Of a stretch of 64,000 bases of DNA, positions 23,901 to 35,994 are shown in pieces. Made by a program: the position numbers and the translations under genes. This DNA comes from Straminergon stramineum (lineage: Eukaryota > Streptophyta > Bryopsida > Hypnales > Calliergonaceae). How positions within the stretch are numbered: position 1 is the first letter of the stretch; each line of letters opens with the position of its first letter. The stretch spans positions 42,071,218-42,135,217 of the forward strand of contig OY987263.1 in NCBI GenBank assembly GCA_963920665.1. The letters run 5' to 3'. The notes under the pieces are model-generated. The model ran no database searches. It saw only the letters and a list, made by a program, of their open reading frames with translations, and had not been told where the DNA came from.

Positions 23901-24258
23901 TTATTTTTGTGTGTGTCGTTGAATATCTTGACAAGAATGTGGTGATGAGTGGGGTTGTAGGTCTGCCATGAAGAGAGGGATGATGAACCGAGAAGTTGTT
24001 TAGAAGGTGACACCTTGCATAGGTGATGTACTCCAACTCTTAAGATGGACGAGGGAATGGGATTTGCATGCACTAGCTGTTGTTAGTGCTTATGGCCTTT
24101 CTGTACCTTGTTGTTTGTCGGAAGTGGCAATTTTGGATATTCTTGTCATAGTGTCTCTCAACTTGCTTTTTGTTGGATAAGTCTTCATTTCACTATTGGA
24201 ATTAAGTGACTTGATCTGTTTTTGAAATATTTTATCTTGACACAGATCAAGAGAAGGC
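20946..24258. other. GC-richer leader/promoter region upstream of the TNL gene
   Basis: Composition is closer to genic islands than to the AT-rich background, and many short frames occur on both strands without a domain. Just before the TNL start is a good 3' splice site (polypyrimidine-poor but ending TTGACACAG at about 24236-24244), so a 5'UTR intron is likely. The region may be a long spliced leader or the remains of a neighbouring gene. Confidence 0.4.
22766..23320 (+). repeat. Tandem duplication, ~280-bp unit
   Basis: The segment at about 22766-23040 is repeated at about 23045-23320. The clearest match is 22905-23035 against 23188-23315: both run from a TGTGT(T/C)TCTC start through CAGGA(T/C)CC(A/C)(C/T)ATTGCTA to ATCTCCGTTTTTG and a run of C/T-rich DNA. 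The copies are diverged. No coding function is evident. Confidence 0.55.
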
Positions 24259-27200
24259 ATGAGGAATGATCCTATCTTGGAACCGAAGCACAAGATATTT
24301 TTGAGCCATAGTGGAGCTCAAAAGGAGTTTGTGGAACACTTGTGTCAAGCTTTGGAGAATCGTTTGCACTATCCTTTCTTTGATAGACGTCAGGAGAGTT
24401 TACCTAAGGGTGAACGATTTCCGGAGTTGATTGTTCAAGCTGCCGAACAATGTGAAATGTTGATTGTGGTTGTATCGGATGAGTATTTTATGTCCAAGTG
24501 GCCCATGATTGAATTGAATGCTTTTGTAAGAGCTCATAAGTTGCACCATGAGTCCAAGAGTTCCACTTGTGGGCCCAAGATATTACCTTTATTTTATGGA
24601 CTCTCCGTGCGTGATTTGGAGGATGCATCTAGGCGAAAGAAGTGGTTTCGTAAGTGGGAGACCTTGGCAAAGGATGATGCAAAGAAGCGAATTGTAGTGC
24701 ATGATTGGAAGTATGCATTGGATATTTTAGGGTCTTTCAATGGCATCCCATATGATAATGATTTGAAGGAGGTTGTTGCTTATGAAGAGAAGATTGTTTC
24801 CTATGTTTGCAAGTCCATTGCTCCAAATAGAAAGTGGGATGATTCCTATGTGCAAGGGAAATTGAGCATTCATAAGGTAATGTCTATGAACACCAAGAAT
24901 TACTTCTTACTTTCCATCTTACTTCACTCTAGGATATGAGACGGCCTTGATTTAGAATATTCAAATGAATTTACTACTATTATAGTTTTGTCTCATTAGA
25001 AAGAATCTATTTTTTTGATCTAGTGTGTTAGATGTTAAGGGTATCCAATTGATTGGCTTGTTGTTTGGAGTTGCTTACTAGGTCATTGATGAGAAGATTG
25101 AAGGGATTGGAGTTTCAAGAAAATACAAAGTAAAATTGGTTGGCATATTTGGAGTTGGTGGTGTTGGCAAGACGACAACTTGCAAGGTATTGTGCAATGA
25201 ATTGACTAGCAAGTATGAAGGGAGGGTTTGCCATATTGAATTTCCAAGTGTTCCTTCAAGTGATTCCAAAGAGTTGTTTCAACAAGTTTTGAGAGACTTG
25301 ACAAGGAAAAGCATGGAGGTCATTCAACAATTGAATGAAGGAGAGGTAAGATATTTGGTTTTGTGTTTAAGGTTTGTTTGTAAGTGATTAAAGTTAAAGA
25401 AGCCCAAAAATGGAAGAATAAATTTTGGAGACTTGATATAGTATTTCCTTGTCCACATTTGTAATCTTGTATTACTATTTGTAATGTCTATCATTACCTT
25501 ATGAGCTTCAAATTGTTCATTTTGCATTATGGATTTCGATGTATCTTGCACAATTGTATTAGACAATGTGAAGATGTATTTTTACTTCCCTTTAGAATTC
25601 ATGTGATTGAAACAATTGGATTTCAATTTTAGGGACTTATAGATTTTATGGTGAATGTGTTCACAGTGCAAGAATATTTTGCGGAACAGTCTTTTGCAGC
25701 ACAAAACCTTTTTGGCGATTGATAATATTTCTGACAACCACCGAGCAATCCAACTAGCCAAATTGTTTTTGGAAGCTCCGTATCACATGGATAGTTTGGT
25801 GGTTGTGACAGCTCGCTCTCAAAGTGTTCTTGAACTTTTGGGGATAGATGAGGGTGCATGTTTTGAAATGCCAGATCTTGGAGAGAGGGATGCAGTGAAT
25901 TTGTTTTTGCACCATGCTGCTGGTGGTAAACAATTTTTTGATGATGAAGAGAATCATAATATAATGACTTGCGTAAGAAGGTGTTATTTCTGCAAGGGTA
26001 ATAGAGAAGATCATCATTATCATCCATTGGCCTTGCAGGCTTTGGGATTGCAATTGGGTTGTCATGGAGAGAACCCTTGTGATTGGGTGAAGAATTTGCC
26101 ACGAGTGAGGACTTTCAATTATTTCTCAGGTGGAAATCCAGTTTTTGACATTTTAAGGAGTAGTTTTGACATGCTATCACCAAGGGACCAAACTTTGTTT
26201 ATGGACTTGGGATGTTTTTCTGTCTTGGATCTGTATCCTTCACATTTAGAAATTGAATGGTTGTGCGATGCATACCAAGAAGATGAAGAAGAGTTAACAT
26301 ATCAGGTACAAATATGACTTTCATTTTCTACCATTTTCACATGTGAAGTTTTTGTCTTTTTTCCTTGTTCCCACAAGGTTGTAGTAAAAGCAAGATTGTT
26401 GAGTGTTGTCTTTCTCATTTGATTATGTTGGTTTTTTTGGCAAGTTCCATTCCAAACAGTGGGCTTGATGGGTGTGTGAAGTGACTAAGAAGTGGTAATA
26501 TAGACCAAATACATATGTCTTACTTGGTTATTTTTTGTGATGTTGAAATGGTAGTTGGAGCATCTAAAGCGAAAAGGCTTATTGCAAGATGTGGATTTGA
26601 AATCTGGAAGAGTTAGCATGCATGATCTATATTTGGAGTTCGCCAAACTTGAAGCGAATGGATCTTTTAATGAGTCAATGAACCTGAGGAAGCGGATGTG
26701 GGCATATGTGGAAAATGGTGACCTCACAGAGCTTGAAAGTAATCCAAAGGGTGGATGTTGGCATAAGTTGATACGACTTGCTATTATACAAAGCTCTTTG
26801 GCCCTTAGGAAGCATGGTCGAATTGTTGGTGGGGGTGGAAGTATGGAGAGCATGAAATGGGATTATTTTTCAAATGTTGAGGTATTGCAACTTTCTAGGT
26901 TGCATTGGGGACATGGAGCTTTCAATTGTGAGGGCTTGATGCACCTAAGGATTTTGGAACTACATGATATAAGGGAGATTGCTAGAGTTGAGGGCTTGGA
27001 TAAACTTAATCACCTTACTTATTTTGAATGGATTTCTTATGAACCACATTCTAGTAATGGTATGGGTGCTCATATTGTGGGGCAACTTCCTTCATCTCTA
27101 AGAAGGTTTTATGTCTCAGGAGAAGATGTGGTATTGGGGTCGGACGTACTTGCACGATGCTACAATTTGTCTAAGCTACAACTCTATTTGGTGGAAGCTC

Positions 27201-27991
27201 ATACATTGGATTTGAGCAATTGTAGGTCCTTGGACAACGTGTCACTTGGCTATATTCGGAACTTGCAAACCTTGTTGGGATTTGATGTCAGTCGGCCATC
27301 CAACCTACAATCTCTCATCGTTATTGATTGTGAAGATGTGGTTGATATTCCGGGAATAGATCATCTCATGGGCTTGAAGAAATTACATATAGATGAGTTC
27401 CCGAAATGTGAGGTGCCTAATTTGCTTGCTCTCACTAAATTGCAAGATTTGAGTTTATCTAGCAAGCAAAATGGTCTCATTGTGTGTGCAAAGGATTATA
27501 TTCCTCACCAACTTCGAGAGCTTCGTTGGCACTTGAGTGAATCAAAAGAGGGACTAAATCTCAATGGATTCAACCATTTGGAAGTTCTTAACTTGAGTTG
27601 GAGCATTGAATTGACATCCTTGATAGAATTGGGAGATTTGCTTGCATTGCGATGCCTTGATCTTGGGTATTGCGAACATTTGTTGTGCTTGCCAAACTTG
27701 GGTATGTCAAGGAACCTCAAAGAACTCCAGCTCAACGGATGTTCTGCCTTGGAGCTTCATGAGAAAGATATTCAAATGCTTTCTGAGTTGCCTCTATTGC
27801 AGCCAGTGCCCTTTTCTGGAAAGGGTGAGGATGAGAAGTTCAGGCTGGACCTTGTTCGAGAGAAGGTGCTTGTACATTCTGGCAATGACTGCGCTCCAAG
27901 TTCTTGGGAGCTTTGGAAGGAGGATCAATGGGAGGAGCGAGATTTGGGCGCACCTCCAATTAAGATTGGAAAGCGAGGCACTTGGGAGTAA
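24259..27991 (+). CDS. TIR-NBS-LRR (TNL) immune receptor, 4 exons
   Basis: Exons 24259-24876, 25082-25345, 25667-26305 and 26555-27991, all phase 0 with GT/AG borders, encode about 985 aa. Exon 1 is the TIR domain (KIFLSHSGAQKEFVEHLC; ILPLFYGLS), with Glu85 in SKWPMIEL at the position of the catalytic Glu of TIR NADases. Exon 2 holds the P-loop GVGGVGKTT (Lys236). Exon 3 holds kinase-2-like FLAIDNI (one Asp instead of the usual two), RNBS-B-like VVVTARS and GLPL-like HPLALQALG. Exon 4 holds the MHD motif (SMHDL, 529-531) and about 15 irregular leucine-rich repeats. Plant TNLs sense pathogen effectors in the cytosol or nucleus and signal through TIR NAD-cleaving activity. A second acceptor at 25632-25633 would shift frame and stop early; I chose CACAG at 25662-25666 because it keeps the NB-ARC frame. 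The gene looks intact. Confidence 0.9.
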
Positions 27992-29395
27992 TACATGGCA
28001 ATCGACAGGGGATACAGATTGAAAGCATGTTGACACACTATGTTTTCAGCACCAATAAGCGAGAGATGTGAATTGGAAAGAGACAATAATATTTTTGGGT
28101 TCAACTTGGATCCAAAGTTGTGGTGCTGAAATTTCTCTGAAACAACAGTTGATTCAAGTGACAATTGAGATGTAGCTTGTTGGTTTAGCAGGTGGAATTC
28201 AACTCGGTGAATAGGCATGGGGTGTGCAAGGAGATACTGTGAAGTTGATGGAATCCTGTACCTCATTGGCCCCTTCTTGCAGCGTTTTGGTGGCATGAAC
28301 TTTGGTTGCGTAGTTAACGATGATGAAGGCGAAGGGGTTGTCGATTTCAAATAGGATTATGTTTGACCATTTCAAGTTTCTTGGGTTTCTTTGGGTTTGC
28401 GAGTGGTTCTGGTTGGCTAGAATCGAGGCTACCGCTTGGTTTGAACATCGTTGTCAAGGATGGGGCTTCGTGATCTCTGCTTGGAAGTCTCAAGTGTGAT
28501 CCTCCAGTTTCGTAATTTTTCTGGGTGAGATTCTTTTTCTGGTATAGTGAATGGGACTCTTCCATGGATTGTGAGTTGCCACATTTTTCTTGCGGACCTT
28601 AATTGTTGAGCCGGCTCTTGTTTGGTAGTCTTCCCATATGCTTATGGTTTTATCTGTAGGCGATCTTCTACAATTTCTCGGGCCATTTTATTTAGAACAG
28701 AGATTGCCAAATTGAGTTTGTCAGGGATCTGTTCGCAACAGAGTGTGTTCGCATTGTGGGACACTAGTATGGATCATTTGTGACGTAGAACAGTGGCGCA
28801 AGCAGCTCACTTCCGTTAAGTTTTACTGCGTCACCCACAGTAATGTGACTACGTTACCATAGATCTCTAGATTTGAATCACCGCGCGCTCTGTTTCGTGA
28901 GCACATCGCCTTTAGGTTCTTTTTTTGGACTTCAGGACTGAGATTGCTTTTTGTGGATGCGGAATTTGGGGCGGAGATATATCACGGGGCACACAACTTT
29001 CTCATCGGCTATGTCCGGATGATTTTTGAAGTTAATCGGAGGCTTGAGGCTGGTCACACTTAAGGTCAATTAGGATAAGTTGCATGTTAATGACCGCGTT
29101 GTTATCGTGTGGTTGCATTCTGTTGCTGTCATTGTTTAGAATTACCGACATATGTTCGAGTTGACGTCCACTGAGCTCGTTATCATAATTTTGGACAAGG
29201 CTGTGGGACTGTGCAGAGATTGCAAGACTTGCATGAGCTTAAAACTCACACCAAATTACAGAAGTGCACTTCTATGAAAACTTCTGGTTACAAATGGCAG
29301 TTTGACTACCTCTTTGAACTCTTAATTGACGCCTGTCCGTGTCGAAGTTTCCGTATGGATTTTCTGGCCTTGTTGACTTGTGTCATATAGTTTCA
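27992..29395. other. 3' flank of the TNL gene and GC-richer spacer
   Basis: Presumably starts with the 3'UTR. Open frames on the minus strand at 27.9-28.6 kb are antisense to the TNL end or lack domains. No second gene is supported. Confidence 0.45.
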
Positions 29396-29550
29396 TTGCA
29401 CTCAATTTTTGGTAGACTGGGGCGTCGTTTAGGTTTTGGTGTCACCATATCGCTTCATATCGCATGTTGGACTCTGATTGCAGTGTCTGTCCTTGCTAAG
29501 TATGATTTCTCACTCAGTCTATAATAGATGACTTCAGCTTTTTTCTTCCA
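29396..29550 (+). repeat. Dispersed repeat, copy 1 (partner at 33972-34130)
   Basis: Starts with TTGCACTCAATTTTTGG and ends near TATGATTTCTCACTCAGTCT; the same start and a matching end (AGTATGATTTCCTGCTCAGT) occur in direct orientation about 4.6 kb downstream. Identity is partial in the middle. Function unknown. Confidence 0.6.
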
Positions 29551-30064
29551 TGTACGGTATGGACACCTGTTATTGTCTCAAATTACAATGGAGCATAGTT
29601 ACAATTCAATTAAGTATTAAGTATACAATGTTTTAGAAAAAATATTATTGCAAAAATTTTGGATTGGTTACTAGAAATATTTTTAGCTGATTCCTATCAC
29701 CAAGCATTGTATTAGCAACACAATATACATATGGGGGTGGAAAAGTTTACCCTCAAGTATTATGTACCACATGAATGGGTTGCACACCCCAAGCTAGGGC
29801 TAGACCACATATAGCCTTGTGGACTCAACTTCCATTTTTTATAATAGGGGAAGTGCAAAACCTTGTGTTTAGCATGAAAAAAGAATTGACTATGTTAAAA
29901 TTTGTCCTTGGATTCACAAATCCAAACAAGCCACAGGAAGTCACAAAATATAAAATTTACCACTTTATAATAGGGGGAGAATTTTACATCTAGCTACCCC
30001 AATGAAAAATTTGGAGTTTTTGAATTGTAAATCTAACAAGTCAAGAGAAAATTTGAAAAGTGAC
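29551..30064. other. AT-rich spacer
   Basis: Nothing recognised between the dispersed repeat and the first copy of the GGGTNATTGC-ended element family. Confidence 0.5.
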
Positions 30065-30787
30065 CAGGTGATTGCAAGAAACACATGTCCTATTTTGTAT
30101 CACATAGTGTGTGCTGATTAGTTTTTTGCCCATAACTTTTGTGTTTTGGCTCCAAATGACTCAAGATTCATAGGGAAGGTACTCATGACTATCATACACC
30201 TTCCCTAATTTTTCCCTAATTTCCAAAAATAATTTACTATCCAAAAATAGACCCTGATTCAATGTCACAATTGCCAATTCGGAGGTTTTTAGTACTATTT
30301 CGAACCCCCCAAAACAGATTTTGAGCTGAAATTTGGATGAGATGGTCTTCTAGTAGACTTGTAGCTATTCAAGGAAGGAATTTTTAAAATAGTTAATTTT
30401 TTATGGTGTGGAAGTCTACAAAGTGAGCTTCTTTTTGCTTGCATTTTGTAACATATAAAATATTATTTTGGTGTTTTTTTTGGTGGATGACCATCTCCAT
30501 AGAGTTGTTGAAAATGGCCAGTTTTTATTTTTTTTATTTATTTATTTTTCCTATTTTTTCTTAATTAAAACATCAAGGTATGTATTTTCTTGAGACTTAG
30601 CACTTTTCTAGTTCTCCTACTTAGAGAATTTTTCTATGCAATTCCTTCCATGAGTACCTTCATCTTAAAGGTATATACATTAGTCATATTTTTTAATTTA
30701 AAAAAAATTAACTTTCTATTTTTAAAGTACTCCCCAAAAAATCAGCAAAACGCAACAAAATCAACAAGTGTTTCTTGCAATCACCTG
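30065..30787. mobile_element. TIR element of the ATTGCAAGAAA family, copy 1
   Basis: About 720 bp. The left terminus CAGGTGATTGCAAGAAACAC (30065-30084) is the reverse complement of the right end (GTGTTTCTTGCAATCACCTG, about 30768-30787). The interior shares order and words with copies at 35.3 and 53.2 kb (genomic element with cell-wall-like 'catagggaaggt..' and AT-rich segments) but is diverged. No transposase frame: a non-autonomous DNA element. Confidence 0.75.
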
Positions 30788-30837
30788 ACCCTTCATTGCT
30801 CCAAGAATGTAGGAGAAATATTAACATATGGCCCTAA

Positions 30838-32845
30838 GGCCCGGTTTATATTAGGCCTGGTGCCGAATGGAAGGCCAACCGGATTTGCCTTCAATCCAGC
30901 CCTCAATCCGGCCCCAGTTTCTCCATCCCGCCCTAGGTAATGAAAAGCCCTTCAGCTGGATTTTAGAGCCTAATTTTTGATTCATGTGTTCTTCAATTTT
31001 CTTAATGCTCAATTAAAAAAAATGTAAAAATACACATCTTTTCCTTTATCTTCCTTTCTTTCCTTTCAAATTTTTTTTTTTTCTTTTTTCTTTTAACTTT
31101 TTTCCCTTATTAATTCTATTCCAAAAATAGAGGAGAGAGTTTTTTTACTTTCTTTTAATATTTTCCTTTCTATTCCTATTTATCCTATTTCAAGATGAAA
31201 AAAATGGAAGAGTGAATTTTTTCCTTTTTTTGAAACTTTTCATTTCTCTTCCTATTTTTCTATTTGAAAAAAATATTTTTTTTACTTTAATTAAACCTTT
31301 TCCATTCTCTTTCTACTTTTGTATTTAAAAAAAAAAGTCTTTTATATTCTTTTTTGGAACTTTTCCCTTTTTCTTCCTATTTTTTTTTATTCTTTTTATT
31401 TTTCAAAATTATACTTAAATGAAAGCAAACTTCATTTTTATATACATTTTTGGATTATTTGTTTATTGAATATACATTGAGCCACATTCTCTATTCTCCT
31501 ATTTTTTCAACATGGTGACTACTCAAAGGCAAAATGTAAATCAATAAATGCATAAGGTAGTTTGCTCTAAAGTTGATAATGACACAAAGGTACATTTTTC
31601 TTTCTTCAATGTACTAGGAATGTTCATGGAACAAGGTGATTACTTTTAGTAACCGTTGCGTTTCAACTTCAAAATTTAGGAACTGCTTCTGCAAAGGTCC
31701 AAAAAATATGAAATGACTTGGATTAGATGCCAAATTCAATTTTATTCCTACTACAATCTGTTGAATTTTTTTGAAAGAGTCCAACTTCCTTGTAAAGGCA
31801 ATCAGATCTTAGATGGTTGCTTGAAGAGTTGACTACCTTATTTTGGAAAAACTATTTTGGAACATAGAAATATAATATGGTATCTAAATATCATATTCTT
31901 TGGTGTACATGAACTTTCTTTCAAAAGCCAACAATAAAATAGAAAATTATGAACAATCCATTAATGATAATTTCTTGCAAACAAGCAATTTAATTGATTT
32001 CAAATAGTTAAACAATATAAAATCCTTTTTTCATTTAGCTATTTGAAGTTAATTTAATTTTTTAAGAAATTATTAAGAAATTTAATTGGTAAGCCCACCA
32101 AGCCTTTCTTAATCATGACTTTCTCGAACTAATTAATTACTGTATCAAGAAAGATTAACAAATTACCAGAGCACCAAATTAAGAAATGCTTGGTAATTAA
32201 TTTAATTTTTTAAGAAATTACCAGCCTACACAAAAATTAAATTAATTATGAATCCTTATCGAGAAATCAAGAAACACTTGGTATTTAATTGAATTGAATT
32301 TGGCTGAATGAAACAACCTGAAGGCTTCTTTTTTACCAGCCTTTTGGCTTGGTTGCTCTACCAGTTCTTTTTATTGACAATGGGTCCTCCCATTTGTTTC
32401 AATGAAAACAAAAAAACAAAAAAACAAAACAAAAAAACAAACTGAAGGCCAGACAGGCAAGACTAAACAGGGAACCAAATAGGCAGACAGGGAAGTAAGA
32501 AGCACGATGGAAGTGTTTGTAAGAAAAATATAAAAGTAAAAATAAATTTCTCAAAATCAATGGTAGAGATTTGTATGATCTAGCGGAGGAGCCCATTTCT
32601 ACCCCAATCCGGCCCTAGATGGGAGTTCGGGTCACCCCAAACCTCGTCCAGATTGCTCCTTTGGGGCTGGAAGGTTTGGCGCCAAAACCATGCCATCTAA
32701 GGTGACACGTAGGATGAGTTGTAGTTTAATCCGGCCTCAAGTATAAGGGCCTTGGGCCGGATTTGGAGAAATTGAGTGATCCTATTGGTTCAAATTTGGA
32801 GAGTTCTGGCCAGCCTCCAATCCAGCTCCAAGTATAAACTAGCCC
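30838..32845. mobile_element. Probable non-autonomous PIF/Harbinger-type element, 2.0 kb
   Basis: The left end GGCCCGGTTTATATTAGG at 30838 matches the reverse complement of the right end (GGGCTAGTTTATACTTGG, ending at 32845). TAA flanks both ends (30835-30837 and 32846-32848), as a 3-bp target duplication. A GGCC/GGGC terminus with a TAA/TTA duplication is typical of PIF/Harbinger elements. The word AATCCGGCC and close variants (AATCCAGCC) recur near both ends as subterminal repeats. The interior is AT-rich with poly-T tracts and has no transposase frame, so it would depend on an enzyme encoded elsewhere. Inside it, 31640-31760 resembles the foldback segment at 44330-44440. Confidence 0.75.
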
Positions 32846-32848
32846 TAA

Positions 32849-33971
32849 TTTGTAGTGATTAAATTTTTCATTTCATTACATTTTCTCGCTAACTTGGAGG
32901 TCTTTGATTTCCAAGATGAATTCAAATTTGGAAAATTGGATAATTTGTGGTAAAACAAAGGATCTACTAATTTAACTACAATAAAATAATGGGGCAATGA
33001 CTCCAATAAGGGGGGAAATTTTCCTTGACTGTCCAACAAGACAAGATGCAATCTAAAGTATACAAACCCAAAAAATGCACCCAATCCAATTGTTTTCACT
33101 TCTACTTTGGGATCTTGTTGCCTCTTGTTGCATCCTAATGAAGCAAAAATTATAAATTTTTGGCTTTGTGACAACCTTAGTGTGGAATTGGAGTTTAAAG
33201 GATTGAAATTGGGTTGAAAAGTCATGATTTTAGTTACTTCAAGGAACACCACCATGCAATTTCTACACATGGCAAAAGGTTTATTCACTATTCTATAATC
33301 TTAACCCCTAAATGCCCAAGGCACCAAATTATGGTGTCAACATAACTTTGAAGTTAAAATTAAACCTTATCAAGTTATTGTTTCTAGTAGTTTATATTTT
33401 TTTTAATTCTTTTAATTTGAAGTCTACTTTTACCATCAAAAATCCCATTTTTTGTATAGGCTATTGGCATGTCTTCAACTTTGAAAATTTGTAAAATATT
33501 TCCACAGTGTTCAAAAATTTACGAGACCACCTGGGTTGCATTTGCACTTGGATTAGGACTGCAAAGAGTCTCTCTTTGACATGCTGCTACCTTAGTTCAA
33601 GTCTCTCTCCCAACCGCGCTTAGCAAGCTCATGAACGACATCGATTCTGAAGCTATAATCTGAAGTGCATTTGTCCCTGAAGAGGTGCTCGGAATGGCAA
33701 GACACATGATAGTGAACCCGACGTCCCATTGTCAGTTCCAATGTTCAGGAAGAACCGGCAGCTAGTTCAAAGTTAGCTGGTGGAATTGGTAAAAAAATCG
33801 GTTGTAATTTGAAAAAATCGGCTAAAATCGGTGGAAAAAAACAACCCAAAATCGATTTTGAATGGGAAATAGAGAAAATAACTGGACTCTGTACTTGAAA
33901 AACCGGTTCAATGTGGGAACTGTCGGAAAATAGCCGGTAAAACTCAAAAAAACTTCCCGAACGCTGGTCAG
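32849..33971. other. Gene-poor DNA
   Basis: No supported gene. A 147-codon minus-strand frame at 32845-33288 has AT-driven composition and no domain. From about 33.5 kb the composition rises toward that of the 33.97-34.3 kb repeat. Confidence 0.45.
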
Positions 33972-34130
33972 TTGCACTCAATTTTTGGGAGACGGGGGCG
34001 ACGTTCAGAGAATCAGAGTTCAGAGTCGGCATGTCACTTTATGTCGCGTGGTTGATCCTGATTGTTGTTTCTGTTCCTCCGAAGTATGATTTCCTGCTCA
34101 GTCTATGATGGATAATTTCTGCTTCTTCTA
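33972..34130 (+). repeat. Dispersed repeat, copy 2 (partner at 29396-29550)
   Basis: Direct-orientation partner of the 29.4-kb segment, sharing its first 17 bases exactly and its last ~45 bases closely. The following 200 bp (to about 34330) keep a GC-richer composition but no gene was recognised. Confidence 0.6.
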
Positions 34131-35276
34131 CCAATCATGTCTTCTCTTCTCACGGCAGATCTCTAGGAGCTCTCTACCTCAGTTGGCCGTTGTGTGCTGT
34201 CGTTGCATAAGTAACTACTTGCTGCACCCACTTTCGAAGTGACAGTTTCAGGGACTACCGTATTGGATCAATGGTGATGGCCGTGCATAATGCAAGCGAT
34301 GTCAGTATTTCTCGGCATTGGTGGTTGTTCGTAGTAGTTCATCTATTATATTAAATACATATTGTCACGCAATCTGTCACGACCCATTGTCATGAATATG
34401 GTCACGTTTTCATCCCGATTATTTCATCCTATCATCCTGAATGTTTTTTCATCCGGGTTGGTAAGATTTTGACCAACCATCAAGTCTATATTCTCCAAAG
34501 GTAAATGTTACACTGTAACAAGTTTGTTGCTAGTTCAGTCTATTTGCCATATCAGGGTTTTACCTTGCGGTTCAAAAAAATTTCATTTCTTTGATCTTGT
34601 ATGAAGTACAAGGTATATTCTTTTGGATTTTATAAGTAAATGAATTCTCTATGCTTGTATTGTTGAAAACAAGATATTAGAGTGCACAAAACCAAACACA
34701 CAATCAAGCCATTCCTATTTAAGGATTTGCATTGTGGTAAATAATGTAGATTATTGGCAACAAACAAATGTTTAAGTAACAACACTAGCATGCATCCAAA
34801 TAAGGGTTTGAGCATCGTTTCTATTATTAAATTCTTAAAACATTTGTTGGGTCTTGTTGGTAGTTGCAAGGGAATCTTAGAATGCATTTTTTGGACTCCG
34901 TATAAATTAACTATGAATGCTCAAAGTGATGAAAATAGGTGTCCCTAAAATTGACCCTAGTAGGTCCTCACTTATACATTTTAAGCATGAATCTAGATGG
35001 GACAATTTTACAACCAAGTTAGGATTAGGTGTTGTTACCTTACATTGAAAAATTCCTTGCTCCTCAATCTCAAGCTTATTAATCTAACATTCTCGCGAAT
35101 AGCAACATGTGCTTTGCACTTGTTGATCATTTGATAGTATAACTTTTACTTAGCTTGTTGTGTTGTGGTTGTGATGCTATTTTTTCAAATGTTTGTGGCT
35201 TGAAATGTATGCTTCAACAAATTTGTTTACTTGGTTATGGCCTTAGTGTTTTTGGATGTGACACTTCTTCTTAGGT
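34131..35276. other. Gene-poor DNA with an inverted dispersed-repeat copy
   Basis: Contains at about 34340-34475 the inverted partner of the 16588-16710 repeat. Otherwise nothing recognised. Confidence 0.5.
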
Positions 35277-35994
35277 GGGTGATTGCAAGAAAGACTAGTC
35301 CTATTTTGTGTCACATTCAGAGTGACGGAGTTGTTTTTAGCTAGAACTTTTGAAAATAGAATCCAATGAACTTGAAATTTATAGGAGATGGTTAATTTGA
35401 TTGTTATCATACCCCTTATTTTTTCAAAATTAAAAAAAAATTATATTTAAAAAATTCCATTCCACTAATTTGTCACACTTTGAGGTTTAGGGTTGTTCAG
35501 TTCTGGGGAGTATCCAAAATTAATGATCTAGAGCTGAAATTATTGTGGTCTATTCCCCTAGAAGGATATATGCCTACCAAAGGGAATCTAAAAATACATT
35601 ATTTTATGGCCTCTATATTCATATAAATAGGGCTCCCTTGCGAGCATTTTTTAACATTGAAGATGGTTTCAACTTCATTTTTTTGGTGAAATCTGATCAC
35701 TATCAAGTCCTCACAATTTGCCAATTTTTAGTTCTTTTTTGTTCATGATTTTCTATTTATCATTAATTTATACCTCAATGTATCTATTTTCTATGATAAG
35801 CTATCTTTTTATTCAAATAGTACTATTTTAATACTTACTAGTAGTCATAGTACTCAAAACAATACTTTTAGCTGTCAAATTTTCAGATCAATGGCTGAGA
35901 TTGTTCTATTTCATAGTATTCATAGTACTAAGTGTAGAAATTGTTGTTTTGGCAAAACACTACAAAATCTAAAGGGTCTTTCTTGCAACCACCC
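35277..35994. mobile_element. TIR element of the ATTGCAAGAAA family, copy 2
   Basis: About 720 bp. Left end GGGTGATTGCAAGAAAGACT pairs with the right end AAGGGTCTTTCTTGCAACCACCC (one mismatch in the terminal decamer). The interior closely parallels the left half of copy 3 (shared order: GGTTTAGGGTT, AATTAATGAT, GTGGT.TATTCC, CTACCAAAGGG, CATTATTT, GGCTCCCTTG-like, ACATT.GA.ATGGTTT). Non-coding. Confidence 0.75.

Noticed and set aside
27505..28350. Minus-strand frames overlapping the TNL 3' end
   Set aside because: Antisense to LRR coding sequence and its 3' flank, without domain or splice support.
32399..32596. Hydrophobic 65-codon frame (possible membrane peptide)
   Set aside because: Generated by an A-rich low-complexity tract inside the 2.0-kb TIR element.
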